From Phycisphaerae bacterium (GTDB lineage: Bacteria > Planctomycetota > Phycisphaerae > Tepidisphaerales > Tepidisphaeraceae), in NCBI GenBank assembly GCA_026004655.1, contig BPJO01000002.1, forward strand, positions 186,001-250,000: a stretch of 64,000 bases of DNA. Direction: 5' to 3'. The translations under genes and the position numbers were made by a program. This document shows, one piece after another, positions 29,325 through 38,373 of the stretch. Position 1 is the first letter of the stretch. Each line of letters opens with the position of its first letter. The notes under the pieces were generated by a model. The model searched no databases. It had not been told where the DNA came from and worked only from the letters and a program-made list of their open reading frames with translations.

Positions 29325-30530
29325 TCAGGTCTTTGGTTGTTGCACATTCAATTCCACGAGTTTCGGACGAATGATTCTTCGCTGGGGTTCACTGGGAAGG
29401 TTTCCGGAAATTCTCTGCCTCATCAGACGAACCATTTCCTGTCCCATAAACCAATTCTGCTTGTCGACTGTCACGACAGGAATGTCGTTGCTCCATTCCA
29501 ATTCGATCATTTCAAGCGCGTAATGGTCGTATCCAGCTAGCAAGACGTCCTGCCCCGGTACTCGCCCACAGCGACGAATGGCTTGGGCCGCGTACGGGAC
29601 TTCACCGTCTGTATGACAGATTACGGCATCGATCGGGTGGGAAGACTGACAAAGTTCCAGAAAAAAACCGACCTGTTTTCTATACTCTTTTTCAAAAAGA
29701 TCCCGGGTGATCGAAATGTTCTGAGGGACTTCGGGCATGAAGAGGGTGGGTAAAGGTTCGAGCCCAGAATCGTTCATCGCCTTTTCGTAACCCTTCCGAC
29801 GCATTTCATACCAGTAGGGAAGAGGATTGGTATCTGGCCAAGCCAGGACGATCCGTCGTCGTCCTCGATCGATCAGCCAACGCGTTTGCTCGAAGGATCC
29901 CATAAAATGATCGGAGTAAACACGATCAAACTCTGATACAGAATCCGAAGCACCGTACACAATGACGATCACGCCGGCCTGATTCAATGCGTGAAGTGAA
30001 TCCTCGTAACCTCCTAACAGACCAACCGCCTCGGGGAGGAGAATTCCCACGGGTTTCGACTCCAGAAACCGTTCATAACCCCCAGCGATGATCCGATCCG
30101 GGTGCACCGCAAGGACGTCATACCCATTGGTCCTTAACTCATGAATACACCCTTGAATCAACTGCTCGATCCACCCCGGTTGACGATGTCGGATGTTGGG
30201 TTCGGGGTGAGGCGTTAACACCACGACTGTCGAGGCCAACACATTGGAAGCGGAAGAGGGGTTGGTTTGTTCTTTGAGTGCTCGTGCGCACACCACACGC
30301 TTACCATGTTCGGTTTCGATTAAGAGCCCCTCCCGCTGGAGTAGTTCCATTGCACTACGAACGGCCGTTCGACCTACCCCCAGCCGTTCGGCCAACTCCC
30401 GTTCGGACGGTAGGGGTTGCTCATCCGGTAGACGTCCCGTAGCGATCCACTCCCTGACAGTTGCCCGGACACGATAGCGGGAAGGTAACCGAGGGGCATC
30501 CAGTGATTCGAAAGACAAGCCTGTTGCCAT
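29325..30530 (-). CDS. GntR-type HTH plus LacI-type ligand-binding domain transcriptional regulator
   Basis: RVRATVREWIATGRLPDEQPLPSERELAERLGVGRTAVRSAMELLQREGLLIETEHG, then periplasmic-binding-protein-like domain (DAVICHTDGEVPYAAQAIRRCGRVPGQDVLLAGYDHY). Confidence 0.9.
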   Translation of the reverse strand: MATGLSFESLDAPRLPSRYRVRATVREWIATGRLPDEQPLPSERELAERLGVGRTAVRSAMELLQREGLLIETEHGKRVVCARALKEQTNPSSASNVLASTVVVLTPHPEPNIRHRQPGWIEQLIQGCIHELRTNGYDVLAVHPDRIIAGGYERFLESKPVGILLPEAVGLLGGYEDSLHALNQAGVIVIVYGASDSVSEFDRVYSDHFMGSFEQTRWLIDRGRRRIVLAWPDTNPLPYWYEMRRKGYEKAMNDSGLEPLPTLFMPEVPQNISITRDLFEKEYRKQVGFFLELCQSSHPIDAVICHTDGEVPYAAQAIRRCGRVPGQDVLLAGYDHYALEMIELEWSNDIPVVTVDKQNWFMGQEMVRLMRQRISGNLPSEPQRRIIRPKLVELNVQQPKT

Positions 30531-30538
30531 GGTTTAGA

Positions 30539-30568
30539 ATCGTACCATATAGAACCATCTAATGTCAA
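30539..30568 (-). promoter_or_regulatory. Promoter of GntR regulator with putative operator
   Basis: Minus strand TTGACA-N18-TACGAT; spacer carries TGGTTCTATATGGTACGAT. Confidence 0.6.
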
Positions 30569-30694
30569 TCCTAAGGATTGGGACGTCATCGTCACGGGTG
30601 GCCGGGATGACGACGGAGCGGTTTGATCCGAGTTTACTCTACAGTGGTCCCGAAAAATGGCCATAAAAATGAGATCAGGAGATAAAAAAAACAC

Positions 30695-30735
30695 TTGCTT
30701 GAAAATGGTTTGTTTTGGTACGATTGGTTCGGTAT
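30695..30735 (+). promoter_or_regulatory. Promoter of LamG PEP-CTERM gene with putative operator
   Basis: TTGCTT-N18-TACGAT overlapping TGGTTTGTTT-TGGTACGAT-TGGTTCGGTAT. Confidence 0.6.
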
Positions 30736-30786
30736 GGGAGAAAAGATCTCCCCACACATCAGTTCTGTCACATTCAGGAGAGAGGT

Positions 30787-31617
30787 ATGAAAGTCCATTA
30801 TCAGATCGGGTTTATTGGTATGGGTGTTCTGTTGGCTTTGAATACGGCCCACGCCGGTTTGGTCGCACAGTATTTGTTTAACGAAGGGTCTGGTACGACG
30901 GTGGCGAATTCCGGTTCAGCAGGTTCGAGCGGAAACTTGAGCCTTGGGGGTTCACCTGCTGCAGTATTTTCTGCAGCCGGGTTCACACCCAATGGTTCGG
31001 GTCACTCGATGGACAATACCGCTTCTCCGGCAGCGAGTCCGGGGGGCTATGCACAAACATCTGCCTCATTTGATGCGGTTGACAATCTGAGTCGAGCAAC
31101 CATCACCGGATGGATGAATGTACAAGTGGCTGCTAGTCTAGCGAGGCTGGTCGATCGTGCTGATAGTAGTGTTGGTTCTGACCAATGGTCTCTGTATATC
31201 GACGGAGATACGTCCAAGCTTCAGTTGAACTTAGGTGGGACTTCGTATGTGAGTAATTCATTCCTCACCACCGATCAGTGGATTTTTTTTGCAGTGGTGA
31301 TTAATGAAGACGATGGTGGTAACAAGATCAAGTTCTATTCTGGAGACACTCTGAACGCTGTGACATCGAGAGGGGTACTGAGCAGTACCAGTCCAGGTCT
31401 GGGTGATAACAGCAAAAAATTGACCATCGGTAACCGGGAGAACGCTGGACGAGCTTTCGACGGGTATCTTTGGGATGTTCGAATTTACGATGAAGCCCTG
31501 TCTTCCGCTGCACTGGAAACCGTCCGAGTCTCTGGAATCCCCGAACCGGCTACTCTGGGATTAATCTTTCTACCGGCCGGAATACTGCTTTCACGACGTC
31601 GTCTCACAAAGCAATGA
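30787..31617 (+). CDS. LamG/concanavalin-like domain PEP-CTERM sorted protein
   Basis: Signal peptide; GLVAQYLFNEGSGTTVANSGSAG...; C-term IPEPATLGLIFLPAGILLSRRRLTKQ. Confidence 0.9.
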   Translation: MKVHYQIGFIGMGVLLALNTAHAGLVAQYLFNEGSGTTVANSGSAGSSGNLSLGGSPAAVFSAAGFTPNGSGHSMDNTASPAASPGGYAQTSASFDAVDNLSRATITGWMNVQVAASLARLVDRADSSVGSDQWSLYIDGDTSKLQLNLGGTSYVSNSFLTTDQWIFFAVVINEDDGGNKIKFYSGDTLNAVTSRGVLSSTSPGLGDNSKKLTIGNRENAGRAFDGYLWDVRIYDEALSSAALETVRVSGIPEPATLGLIFLPAGILLSRRRLTKQ

Positions 31618-31722
31618 GATCGAACGAAAAAATATAGGAGCTCTTTGAACAGGTCTAAATCCTCGATTTGCATTGGTCCCCGAAAGGGGGCTGATGCAAT
31701 TACTCGATCGAAAGGCGACTTT

Positions 31723-32415
31723 ATGGACATTACTAATCACCGAAATCATCGAATCAGTTACTTCGCCTTCACACTGATCGAACTGCTCGTGGTCATCGGT
31801 ATTATTGCGGTTCTGATTTCACTCTTGCTTCCTGCACTTTCTCGCGCCCGCGAGTCAGCTCGTAGTGTGCATTGCCAAAGTAATTTGAAACAGATCGGAT
31901 TATGTATCGCGATGTATCGGAATGATCATAATGACATTTTACCGGCCAGAGAGGCTTCATGGAACTCGGCGCGATGGCAATGGGCGGTGGCGCATTATCT
32001 CAAATCCGAGTTTGACCCAAATGATGCGCGTAAACAACCGGTTATTTTCCGTTGTGTTACGCAGGCAGATCATTGGAGCAACATGCCGGGTGGTGGACAG
32101 TATCGCGTCAGTTATGCGATTAATTTTCTCGGTTCCGACGGGAACTGGGACCATTGGGGTCGGTACACTTGGCTTCGGGGAACGAGAGTCAACAATTCGA
32201 CCTTTCACTACATCGCTGATATCAATCCTAGCGGGTATCCATGGCACTACAGTTTCGGAGAAGATCTCACCACTCAACTGGCATTCCGACACAACAAAGG
32301 TCGAGCCAACTTTCTGTACTTGGATAATCACGTCAGCTCGCTCACACGTGGTGAGTATACTTCCAACCAAGGAATTTTTGGCTCGAAAGATAACAAATTA
32401 AGGCTCGGGTTTTAA
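31723..32415 (+). CDS. Prepilin-type pseudopilin (H-X9-DG / DUF1559-like)
   Basis: [34 protein letters not shown]...; C-term [14 protein letters not shown]. Confidence 0.9.
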   Translation: MDITNHRNHRISYFAFTLIELLVVIGIIAVLISLLLPALSRARESARSVHCQSNLKQIGLCIAMYRNDHNDILPAREASWNSARWQWAVAHYLKSEFDPNDARKQPVIFRCVTQADHWSNMPGGGQYRVSYAINFLGSDGNWDHWGRYTWLRGTRVNNSTFHYIADINPSGYPWHYSFGEDLTTQLAFRHNKGRANFLYLDNHVSSLTRGEYTSNQGIFGSKDNKLRLGF

Positions 32416-32441
32416 CTACAGACATACCCGAGCGGTTTTTT
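32403..32441 (+). terminator. Terminator overlapping pseudopilin stop codon
   Basis: GCTCGGGT-tttaactacagacat-ACCCGAGCGGTTTTTT. Confidence 0.85.
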
Positions 32442-32664
32442 GTATCGGTCTGAAATGAACCCCAATGTCGATTTCCTCACAACTCGGTTAATAGCCCCAA
32501 TATGACCGACGTCTGATTTCACAGCCCGGTTCCTCTGTCAAGGTCACTTGGTTTATCTTTGGACCGAATGAGTATTCAAAGTATCACAAATTGAAGGCCC
32601 CATGACCGTCAGGACATGGGGCAGAAGGAGCAATGAGAAAACGATTACGGGGTGAGGGGGGTTA

Positions 32665-33378
32665 TTATCGGCGACGACGAAGGCCCATCAGGCTCGCAAG
32701 ACCGAGCAGCCCGAGGCTGGCCGGTTCGGGAATAACTGTCCCCGAGACCGTCACCATATCAAATCGGGCGGTTCCATTCGTGCTATAATTGCTCGCAGGG
32801 TTTGATGCGTCGTATTGGGTGCCCGGTTCACCCGTGAAGCTGGCCACGATTCGAAAAGCAAAGTTCGGATTGTCATCCACAGCTGAGATGGAGGTCAGAT
32901 CGACTGTCCGGTTATTGAACCAGGTATCACCGGCGGTAGCGGTAAATGTCGCGATATCAGTAAAGATACTTCCGTCGGTGGTGTACTGAACAACAAACTC
33001 TCGGGCCACGGTGTTCGAGTGACGCTGGTCGAAAGAAAGAATGATATCTTGGAAGCCAGTGGTATCTACGGAAAACTGAACACCACGGGTTTTGTCACCG
33101 CTGCTTTGGGCAGCCCATGTGGTAACATTCCACCCACTGTCATCACCGGTAGCAGGATCGCTGGAACCTCCAGACGCATCACCACTGGCAAAAGTCGCGG
33201 TGGTACCTCCGATCAACGTAGCCGTTCCCGATCCGGTCGAAGGACTGGTGGTGCCAGTACTAGTGTTGCCGTCCGGAGTCGGACTGTTAAAGTTCCATTG
33301 CGTGATGGTCGCAGCCAGAACAGACGAGGAAACAAAAGAGCCGACGATCGCGGCTGACAGAACAGAATGGCGAAGCAT
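32665..33378 (-). CDS. PEP-CTERM sorting domain protein
   Basis: Signal peptide MLRHSVLSAAIVGSFVSSSVLAA; C-term VIPEPASLGLLGLASLMGLRRRR. Confidence 0.9.
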   Translation of the reverse strand: MLRHSVLSAAIVGSFVSSSVLAATITQWNFNSPTPDGNTSTGTTSPSTGSGTATLIGGTTATFASGDASGGSSDPATGDDSGWNVTTWAAQSSGDKTRGVQFSVDTTGFQDIILSFDQRHSNTVAREFVVQYTTDGSIFTDIATFTATAGDTWFNNRTVDLTSISAVDDNPNFAFRIVASFTGEPGTQYDASNPASNYSTNGTARFDMVTVSGTVIPEPASLGLLGLASLMGLRRRR

Positions 33379-33390
33379 TTGAAACTCTCC

Positions 33391-33403
33391 CGCCCTGAGG
33401 GCG
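33391..33403. promoter_or_regulatory. 5'-leader hairpin just upstream of RBS
   Basis: CGCCCTGAGGGCG 13 nt upstream of the start at 33378. Confidence 0.5.
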
Positions 33404-33697
33404 AATGAACACGGATTATTGGGGAAAACCGTTTCCCACAACAAAAGCACTTTATCCATCACTTGTTGAGATCTGAGATGATCTGCGCTAATTCATTGTT
33501 GGAGTTTTGTTAAGACTGCTCAGCAAAGGTGGTTTACCTGAAACATCTATAGCAATCGGTGTGCCTGGTTTGAACGAATGACAAGTGTTGACGGTTTCGG
33601 CAAACAGACACGCTTGTGACAAAGATCTGTCGGGAATCCGATCCGATTCGGCCTAAAAATCGGTTAGGCAATCAGACGTCTCGTGCCTAAAAAAGCA

Positions 33698-33733
33698 GCA
33701 AGACCGATTCTTTGACAGAGAATCGGTCCACTG
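33698..33733 (-). terminator. Terminator after LTD PEP-CTERM gene
   Basis: Minus strand GACCGATTCT-ctgtcaa-AGAATCGGTC followed by TTGCTGCTTTTTT. Confidence 0.7.
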
Positions 33734-33756
33734 CTTGGAGTATGAAAACCGTCCGT

Positions 33757-34461
33757 TTAGAATGAGGATATTCCGCCACGACGTCGTCGTCCCAAGGTCA
33801 AGGCTCCTAAGCCCAGAAGCGCAAGCGTCGTAGGTTCGGGAATAACCCCGGGTGAACCGATCTCTTTAACGCCGGGTGAACTACTGGAATAGTCAGCCAC
33901 CGACTGAAACGCGCCATTAACGCCGACAGAACTTAAAACGCTCAACGGGGTGGACACGATCGAATCGGTTCCGAGCGAATTATCAAAAGTCACGCCTGCG
34001 GTTCCAGCGCCGAAAGAGACTCGGGCTTGGAGATTACCGGAAGCGTCATATAGCGCGACCCCGTCACCACCACTGCTCAAACCTACGCCTGATCCACCGT
34101 AGTTGGCCACGATCAGACCGGCCGGGACCGCCGATCCGAACCAGGCGGCGATAAAATTGTCTCGGTTGATGATGTCGTTGTCACCCGTCGAACCGCTTTC
34201 AATGAAGATGACGCTGCTGCCGGCCGGGATGCTGGTGATATTTCGCAAGTTCACGGCATTACTGAAGTTGAACGAACCGTCGTCCATCTTCCAACCGGTG
34301 ATGTTTACCGCTGAGGCACCTTTGTTGGTGACTTCAAACCAGTCGGCACCATAGGCTTCACCGGAACTGCCCGTGGAATGAACTTCGGTGATGACCAGAT
34401 TTGCGAAAGCCGGTGAACCTGCTGCGACAAGCGCCGCTGACCAAACACACGTACGAATCAT
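33757..34461 (-). CDS. Lamin-tail-domain-like PEP-CTERM protein
   Basis: FANLVITEVHSTGSSGEAYGADWFEVTNKGASAVNITGWKMDDGS (LTD-like); C-term VIPEPTTLALLGLGALTLGRRRRGG. Confidence 0.88.
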   Translation of the reverse strand: MIRTCVWSAALVAAGSPAFANLVITEVHSTGSSGEAYGADWFEVTNKGASAVNITGWKMDDGSFNFSNAVNLRNITSIPAGSSVIFIESGSTGDNDIINRDNFIAAWFGSAVPAGLIVANYGGSGVGLSSGGDGVALYDASGNLQARVSFGAGTAGVTFDNSLGTDSIVSTPLSVLSSVGVNGAFQSVADYSSSSPGVKEIGSPGVIPEPTTLALLGLGALTLGRRRRGGISSF

Positions 34462-34474
34462 AAAATCATCTCCC

Positions 34475-34487
34475 GCCCCTGAGGGGC
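34475..34487. promoter_or_regulatory. 5'-leader hairpin just upstream of RBS
   Basis: GCCCCTGAGGGGC 14 nt upstream of the start at 34461. Confidence 0.5.
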
Positions 34488-34603
34488 ATTTCAAGAACCT
34501 CTCACTTTCGGAAAAATGTCAGAATCATCCTGACGTGGGTTTTAGAACGTGGTTGTTAAGATCGGGGTCGGGATACAGTTAATTTCGTATGAAGGTTTTG
34601 GAG

Positions 34604-35953
34604 TTAATCTTCAAGTTTACGCTGAGAAAGGATCTGATCGGTTTGGGAAACCGCCTCCGTCACTTCGGGGGAGGTTTTGAAGGCTGTGAACGCGGCTTGT
34701 TGGTAGGACTGATACGCATCGGAGCGTTGAAGGATTTGCTGTCGCAATTCCGGAGTGAGTCGGGGAAGAATCAGCTCATAACGACCTTCGTCTCGGTGAG
34801 TTGCTCCGACGACTGTTCCCCAAACATGAGCCATTTCCAGGAGTTGATCGAAGTTTTTGACGTTTTCAAAGTCAATTTCGTCACTCCAGGGTTCCTTGAA
34901 ATGGACCCAGAAGCTTTTACCACCCAAGGTTGTCCATGAGTTGATGAACGCTCGGGGGTCTGTCATTTTGTCCATGTCTTGGCTGCAACGCTGACCGGGG
35001 GCGCGGGGGTCCGGGGGAATGATCCCGGATCGTTCGGCTGCGGTGGGGATCTCCTGCTTCAGGTAAAGGATGATGTCGTGATCGATCCCGACAAAGGGTT
35101 TGTGCAGAAGGACGAAATACTTCTCCAGTCCCTGAGAACCTGAAGAACCCAATCGGGTACGTCGAACAACATCTCTGATCGAACTTCGGATCGACGCAGA
35201 CGAGGCATCCGGCATGAGCTTCTGCAGCCTGTCATCATTTTGCACCGCTTGCAGGATAGCGTGAGCAAACTCATCCCATCGGGAAGGATCTACCGGGTCG
35301 AGCAGATCGGAGACTTTACCCTTTTTTCCGACGACGGATCGAAACCGTCCGTTTTTTGTATATTTTTTTAATTCATCCGAATAAGACTTTTGGGTTGTTT
35401 TAGAGAGCAACTGCTGGACCGTCGGATCCGACTTGAGCAAGTCACGTGCATTTCGTTGAGAGTTGACTGCGTAACGGTAACTTTCAAAAAGTTTGTCATG
35501 AAGCTGGTTCAACTGATCCCGGGAAAGCGTGATTTGATTCTGTCGGATCACCAGATCGAGCGTGATAACCCCTTGCAAAAGCTCGAGTTGAAATGGGAGT
35601 CGGGCTGAATCATCGAAATCGACCATTCCGAACCCCAACGTATTTAAACCATCTTCGGTGACATAAGATCCGATGTTGCCCAGATGCAGATCCCCGTGAT
35701 TGGGAAGAAACAATTTCGGATCCGACATCCAGTCCTGGCAGTTTTGTTTGGCCCATTGAAAAAAAAGGTCTTTGCTACCCCGCCAGAACTTGTATTCGTC
35801 CTCAGCCAGGGACCGGATCTTCATCGGTAAAGAAAGAGGGTCTTGAGGATTGAGATAGGTCGCGTAGGCCGACCGGATGCGTGAATAAGCGTCGGACTGC
35901 GCATGGGCCAGGTTGGCTAGAATCAAAACGGGCAGTAGAAAACGGGCGTTCAT
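34604..35953 (-). CDS. DUF2252 family protein with signal peptide
   Basis: MNARFLLPVLILANLAHAQ signal; kinase-like FLPNHGDLHLGNIGSY...GMVDFDDSARLPFQ; C-term THRDEGRYELI. Upstream ATG at 36025 overlaps the preceding stop (ATGA), so the start is uncertain. Confidence 0.85.
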   Translation of the reverse strand: MNARFLLPVLILANLAHAQSDAYSRIRSAYATYLNPQDPLSLPMKIRSLAEDEYKFWRGSKDLFFQWAKQNCQDWMSDPKLFLPNHGDLHLGNIGSYVTEDGLNTLGFGMVDFDDSARLPFQLELLQGVITLDLVIRQNQITLSRDQLNQLHDKLFESYRYAVNSQRNARDLLKSDPTVQQLLSKTTQKSYSDELKKYTKNGRFRSVVGKKGKVSDLLDPVDPSRWDEFAHAILQAVQNDDRLQKLMPDASSASIRSSIRDVVRRTRLGSSGSQGLEKYFVLLHKPFVGIDHDIILYLKQEIPTAAERSGIIPPDPRAPGQRCSQDMDKMTDPRAFINSWTTLGGKSFWVHFKEPWSDEIDFENVKNFDQLLEMAHVWGTVVGATHRDEGRYELILPRLTPELRQQILQRSDAYQSYQQAAFTAFKTSPEVTEAVSQTDQILSQRKLED

Positions 35954-36021
35954 AAAACCCCCCAACCACTTAGAAGAACAGGATCCATGATGTGTTCGTG
36001 ACGGTCGAAACAGGGATTCGG

Positions 36022-36894
36022 TCATCGTAAAGCCGGACCGGTGGGATTCCAGACGAGAATACCGGGTTTGTTCCAGTCGCTGTTGGCGCCGTTGACCACT
36101 CCGGCGGTGAGAGCTTCGCGAAGACTAACCCATTGGACATGTCCGTCAGCCATCAGAAGAAAACCGCCTTTTCGATGACGGGTGGTGAAACGTTGCCAGT
36201 CGGCTTTGAGTCGGTTGAGGGTTCGGGTGGTCAGCCGATTGGCTTGTCCACCTTGGGACTGGTAATAAGCATCGTCCTGGGAGGTGACTTCGGGACCGCG
36301 CATGCGTTTTTCGACGAAAATGGGGATGGTTGAAGCATTTTTGAGCTTGGTAACGCGCAAGCGTTCGATGTTGGTGAAGAGTTTGGAGTTATAACCGTAA
36401 CAGATGTAGACCTTTCGACCGGTCACTCCACCGGGAGGGGTTTCGTTGCCGTACATGGTGTAATACCCGTCAGCGGTGACCGTTCCGGGCCCGGCAGCGG
36501 GTTGGGCTGCGGGACAGATCAGTACATTCGAGTCGCCGGAGCCCGGAAGCCTCATCGTTCCAGCCAAGTCGTCCAGTTGCATCTGGTTGTAGGTTTTATA
36601 CCCGATCCGAGGTGGGATCGCGTTGATCCACAAAGCTTCATTGTCCCATCGACCGATCGACGCACCGACGGTATCCCCGTCCTGATCCCCTTCGAAGGGT
36701 AGAAACCCCTTGGAATCATTGACGTACATCATCAGCCCGGCCCCGAGCTGACGAATATTGTTTGAGCAGGCGGTTTCGCGTGCGGCGGCGCGGGCTTTGT
36801 TAAGCGCCGGAAGCAGAATCCCGATCAGCAATGCGATGATTCCGATCACCACCAACAGCTCGACCAACGTAAACCCACGTCGTGACATTTGCAT
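36022..36894 (-). CDS. Prepilin-type pseudopilin (H-X9-DG / DUF1559-like)
   Basis: [49 protein letters not shown]...[14 protein letters not shown]. Confidence 0.92.
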   Translation of the reverse strand: MQMSRRGFTLVELLVVIGIIALLIGILLPALNKARAAARETACSNNIRQLGAGLMMYVNDSKGFLPFEGDQDGDTVGASIGRWDNEALWINAIPPRIGYKTYNQMQLDDLAGTMRLPGSGDSNVLICPAAQPAAGPGTVTADGYYTMYGNETPPGGVTGRKVYICYGYNSKLFTNIERLRVTKLKNASTIPIFVEKRMRGPEVTSQDDAYYQSQGGQANRLTTRTLNRLKADWQRFTTRHRKGGFLLMADGHVQWVSLREALTAGVVNGANSDWNKPGILVWNPTGPALR

Positions 36895-36978
36895 GTATTC
36901 CCTCGAAAAAGCTTCTGCATTATCAAAAGGGATATAAGGATTCGGTGAGCTTGGGTTGTGAATTGTGTTGGTCTTTGG

Positions 36979-37923
36979 TTAAGGATTGGTTTGCGAATCC
37001 CACCGAAAACCCAGTACGTAGGGGACCGGACGTTCGATGGACAGAGGAATGGGCAGTTGGCTGCCGTCAGAGGGGGTATTGAGGGGTCTCCATTCCGGAC
37101 CAGAGGGGGTGATATGTTTGACGACCAAGGTCGTGCTGCCTCCACCGTCGAGGTTGATAGCGTGTTCACAGCCCAGATCGGTCAACGTCTGCGCGAGTTC
37201 GGCCAGGGTCATTCCGACGCTCCAGGAAGGTCGTCTTCCGTCGATAACGAAGATGATCAACTGCTTACCATTTTGAGCGGTTCCGATAGCTGTCCGTGGA
37301 GCCCTTTCCCCGCCTGGTGGTATCGAAACGGGTTTTCCACGAAAGACGATTTGTTGGTTTCCGGAGACCACGACTTTGGAATCCGGAGGGATGGCGTTCA
37401 GCGATCCGATCGAAGCCAAGTTGTTTTTATCAAAAAGGATGGGGCTTCCACCACGACGGGCAGTGAGGATCTTTCCGTCACGAGCGACGATCGAGACGCT
37501 GACAGCGGGATCTCCCTCGGCGTATTTGACGGCTTCAGGACGGTCTTTTCGTTCATTAACAAAAAAAACGGTATTAATGGCCAGATCAAAATTGTGGGTT
37601 CGGGCGATTTTAGATGTCGGAGAAAGGACCGTCTCCCAAGGTCCTGGTCCGTCCGGATCAGGGCCTCCGATCCCGAGTTCGACATTCAGGTTCGGGTCGG
37701 TCAGGTCGATTCGCACGACCCAGCCTTCCCACCTCGGATCCTGACGGGAAAACCGCTGGATGTCGCAGGGGAGCTTAACCCCAACAAGTTGCGTGCTCGG
37801 GGGGGTGGGACCGGTCTGCTCGGCCACGACCCGCAGGCCACCAGTTGAACCGATCACCATCAAGGTCAAAGCACAGACCCAAGACCTTCCTCTGATCCCT
37901 AGACACTGTATACCTATCATCAA
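36979..37923 (-). CDS. Phosphodiester glycosidase (NAGPA-like) family protein
   Basis: AINTVFFV...RTAIGTAQNGKQLIIFVIDGRRPSWSVGMTLAELAQTLTDLGCEHAINLDGGGSTTLVV. Confidence 0.88.
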   Translation of the reverse strand: MMIGIQCLGIRGRSWVCALTLMVIGSTGGLRVVAEQTGPTPPSTQLVGVKLPCDIQRFSRQDPRWEGWVVRIDLTDPNLNVELGIGGPDPDGPGPWETVLSPTSKIARTHNFDLAINTVFFVNERKDRPEAVKYAEGDPAVSVSIVARDGKILTARRGGSPILFDKNNLASIGSLNAIPPDSKVVVSGNQQIVFRGKPVSIPPGGERAPRTAIGTAQNGKQLIIFVIDGRRPSWSVGMTLAELAQTLTDLGCEHAINLDGGGSTTLVVKHITPSGPEWRPLNTPSDGSQLPIPLSIERPVPYVLGFRWDSQTNP

Positions 37924-38041
37924 CGTACTGTATCAGGTTTTATAAAGGGAAGAAGGTCTCTATTTTAACGATCGGATAACCTTTACACTTCTGGAATAGT
38001 TGACCTCCGTCCGCCTGACCAGGAAACCTGGGGTAGATTGA

Positions 38042-38269
38042 ATGGTAAACGGATCGGAGCCTTCCATGGTCGAGTCTTTCATGAATATTTTTGGTCAATT
38101 GGCCACATTTGTAGACGGCTTTTTGTACTCTCATCCCGTACCTTTATTGATTGTGGCCGGTTATTTGGGGGTGAATATCCTCCTTTTTATGGTGACAAAG
38201 GGTAAAGAGTTTGTGATTGCCGGTTATACAGGAGCGTTGTTCTTGATTCCTTTCCTGAAATTCGGATGA
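38042..38269 (+). CDS. Small membrane hypothetical protein
   Basis: 75 aa with two hydrophobic segments (PLLIVAGYLGVNILLFMV; YTGALFLIPFL). Confidence 0.5.
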   Translation: MVNGSEPSMVESFMNIFGQLATFVDGFLYSHPVPLLIVAGYLGVNILLFMVTKGKEFVIAGYTGALFLIPFLKFG

Positions 38270-38373
38270 CGGATTGACCAAACCCGTTAAGGGACCGTGA
38301 TATTTCAATCTTGCTCTGACCCGACTAAGATGTCGGGTCTTTGGTTGAATGGAATCGAGGAAAGCTGACAGGT

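Noticed and set aside
36958-37848. 296-aa plus-strand ORF
   Set aside because: Antisense to the phosphodiester glycosidase gene, which has clear family motifs.
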